Source: Teratosphaeria epicoccoides (lineage: Eukaryota; Ascomycota; Dothideomycetes; Mycosphaerellales; Teratosphaeriaceae). From it: a stretch of DNA of 64,000 nucleotides. Of this stretch, positions 62,609 through 64,000 are shown piece after piece. The stretch is from positions 62,001 through 126,000 of the forward strand of contig JADDMT010000067.1 in assembly GCA_021401465.1 (NCBI GenBank). Reading direction: 5' to 3'. A program made the position numbers and the translations under genes. The notes beneath the pieces were generated by a model that had not been told where the DNA came from, searched no databases, and was given only the letters and a program-made list of their open reading frames with translations. Within the stretch, counting starts at the first letter, position 1. Each line of letters begins with the position of its first letter.

Positions 62609-64000
62609 ATGCCCGTCTCTCGTGCCGACCGCCTCGCCCAGATCCGCGCCCTGCGCAAGGCGGGCAAAACAGGTTTCGATAGCTACGAGGTCGAGGAAGC
62701 GGAGTCGATATACGAGACTGTGGATGACGAGGGATACAAGAGGGTCGTCAGAAGTCGCCTCGATCAGGATGACTTCGTTGTAGACGACAATGGTGCCGGT
62801 TATGCGGATGACGGGCGCGAAGATTGGCAGGACCAGCGTGTGGAGTACGACGACAGTGAGAGTGATGGCGAGGTGCCAAAGCAAAGCAAAGCTGGTTAGT
62901 CGAGCACATGAGATCGTGTAATACCCACTAATATCTCCAAGCAAAACGGAAGCGGGAAGAAGATGCAGAACGCCAGGACAAGCTCAACAAAGGCATCAGC
63001 AAGTACTTCAGTGCCAACCCAGCAGCTGCAGCCCCAAGGCCCAAGCCAGTCCGGACGAAAGATGATGACGACTTCATGGCTGGCTTGCTCGGAGAAGTCG
63101 ACACAAATATGCCCTCCAAAGCGCCATCATATGGCAAAGCCGTCAAGAGCAGCGACAGGCGCAAAACACGCGTCTTGTCGCCTCCGCTAGAAGAGAGTAT
63201 TAGAAGGCCGGCCAAGGTGACCGAAGCTGAGAACGTCCTTGAAGACGCTTCAGCACCAGCATCATACGACGACGACGATGGCTTTGTGGTTCAACAAGAC
63301 GATGATGTGCCAATGAGCGACCCGCTGCCATCTTCTCCTGCCGCTAAAGTGGCGGAGCGAAAAGAGCAAGCTGCAGTCGCCAAAAGCGAACCGCGGGAAG
63401 ACGACGATCTCATGGAGGTGGCTGAGGTTCAGAGCCATGCAGCGGTCAAGACTGCCAATGTCAACATCAAAGGAAGTCGTCCGGCACCAAGGATCAAGGC
63501 TGCCTACCCAACTCCAGATAGCTCTTCACCAACCAGGGCACCCGAGGATGGCCTCGACATGACAGCTATCAACAATGTGACCGATAAGCTGAATCTCCTC
63601 AGCGACCCTTCTGCTGGAACATTGCAGCCTGGCAAGCTTGGACCGAAAGAGACATTAGAGGATGACGGCACTCTTCGCTTCTTCTGGACAGACTATACTG
63701 AAGTCAATGGCAGTCTCTGCCTCTTTGGCAAGGTCAAAAATCGTGAAAATGAAACTTACGTATCGTGTTTTGTCAAGGTCGATAACATCCTGCGCAAGCT
63801 GTACTTCCTCCCCAGAGAGCACCATGTTCGCCACGGTCGCGAGACAGACGAGGAAGTTGAGATGGGCGACGTGTACAAGGAGGTCGACGGCTTGATGTCG
63901 AAATTTAAGGTCAACATGCACAAGATCAAGCCTTGCTCGCGTAAGTACGCCTTCGAATTGGCTGAGATTCCACGAGAGGCCGACTACCTCAAACTGCTGT
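62609..64000 (+). CDS. POL1: DNA polymerase alpha catalytic subunit, 5' part (runs off the right edge)
   Basis: Catalytic subunit of the polymerase alpha-primase complex that starts each replication product. Exon 1 62609..62894, a 47-nt intron (GTTAGT donor, CACTAAT branch site) and exon 2 from 62942 to the window end. The visible 448 residues are the N-terminal part: MPVSRADRLAQIRALRKAGK and YEVEEAESIYETVDDEGYKR form the alpha-N domain; DDDDFMAGLLGEVD resembles the Ctf4-binding segment of yeast Pol1 (inferred). From about residue 335 the exonuclease-like fold begins with LRFFWTDYTEVNGSLCLFGK and VKVDNILRKLYFLPRE, then KYAFELAEIPREADYL. Polymerase motifs lie beyond the window. A GTAAGT at 63941..63946 is a cryptic donor within coding sequence, since KYAFE is conserved across it. 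Confidence 0.95.

Noticed and set aside
63941..63946. GTAAGT within POL1 as an intron donor
   Set aside because: The frame reads through into the conserved KYAFE segment, so it is a cryptic donor inside an exon.
1..64000. CRISPR arrays, bacterial operons, prophage or attachment sites
   Set aside because: Spliced eukaryotic genes throughout; no spaced direct-repeat array or prokaryotic gene found.

Overview
The window is nuclear DNA of a filamentous ascomycete (Pezizomycotina), probably a dothideomycete-type fungus. Protein genes carry short introns (47-116 nt) with GT(A/G)AGT-like donors and CTRAC/CTAAC-like branch sites. The gene set is fungal: ERG2, ATG15, SFH5, TFB2, NMD5, VIP1, an S6K-type AGC kinase and fungus-only families. 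Decayed coding frames and an AT-rich repeat island with C-to-T-type differences suggest repeat-induced point mutation. The exact taxon is inferred, not shown.

Layout. 1-593: truncated conserved single-pass membrane protein on the minus strand. 0.6-13.7 kb: gene-poor, with a long ATGA-type microsatellite, one possible small gene and remnants that resemble ankyrin, PTH11-type receptor and DHA2 transporter genes. 13.8-36.98 kb: dense housekeeping block: TFB2, a Ser-rich conserved protein, a secreted protein with two six-cysteine modules, a small basic coiled-coil protein, a PLP-homeostasis protein, ATG15, a VPS9-domain GEF, an S6K-like kinase, VIP1 with metallothionein-like modules, two small conserved fungal proteins and SFH5. 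37.5-42.4 kb: a broken F-box-like gene and an AT-rich repeat island (about 41.1-42.3 kb). 42.9-55.6 kb: FAD oxidoreductase with a defective-looking splice acceptor, small four-helix membrane protein, secreted lactonase-like propeller, RPL31, mitochondrial PP2C and importin NMD5. 55.6-58 kb: decayed coding frame. 58-64 kb: fungal protein of unknown function, ERG2, RPL13 and the 5' part of POL1, which runs off the right edge.

There are no operons. Several pairs share divergent promoters: ATG15/VPS9 gene, FAD oxidoreductase/membrane protein, RPL31/PP2C and RPL13/POL1. The POL1 side carries two MluI cell-cycle boxes. No tRNA, rRNA or CRISPR array was found. The observations most worth follow-up are the metallothionein-like tail of VIP1, the duplicated six-cysteine secreted protein, the lost splice acceptor and the islands of decayed genes.
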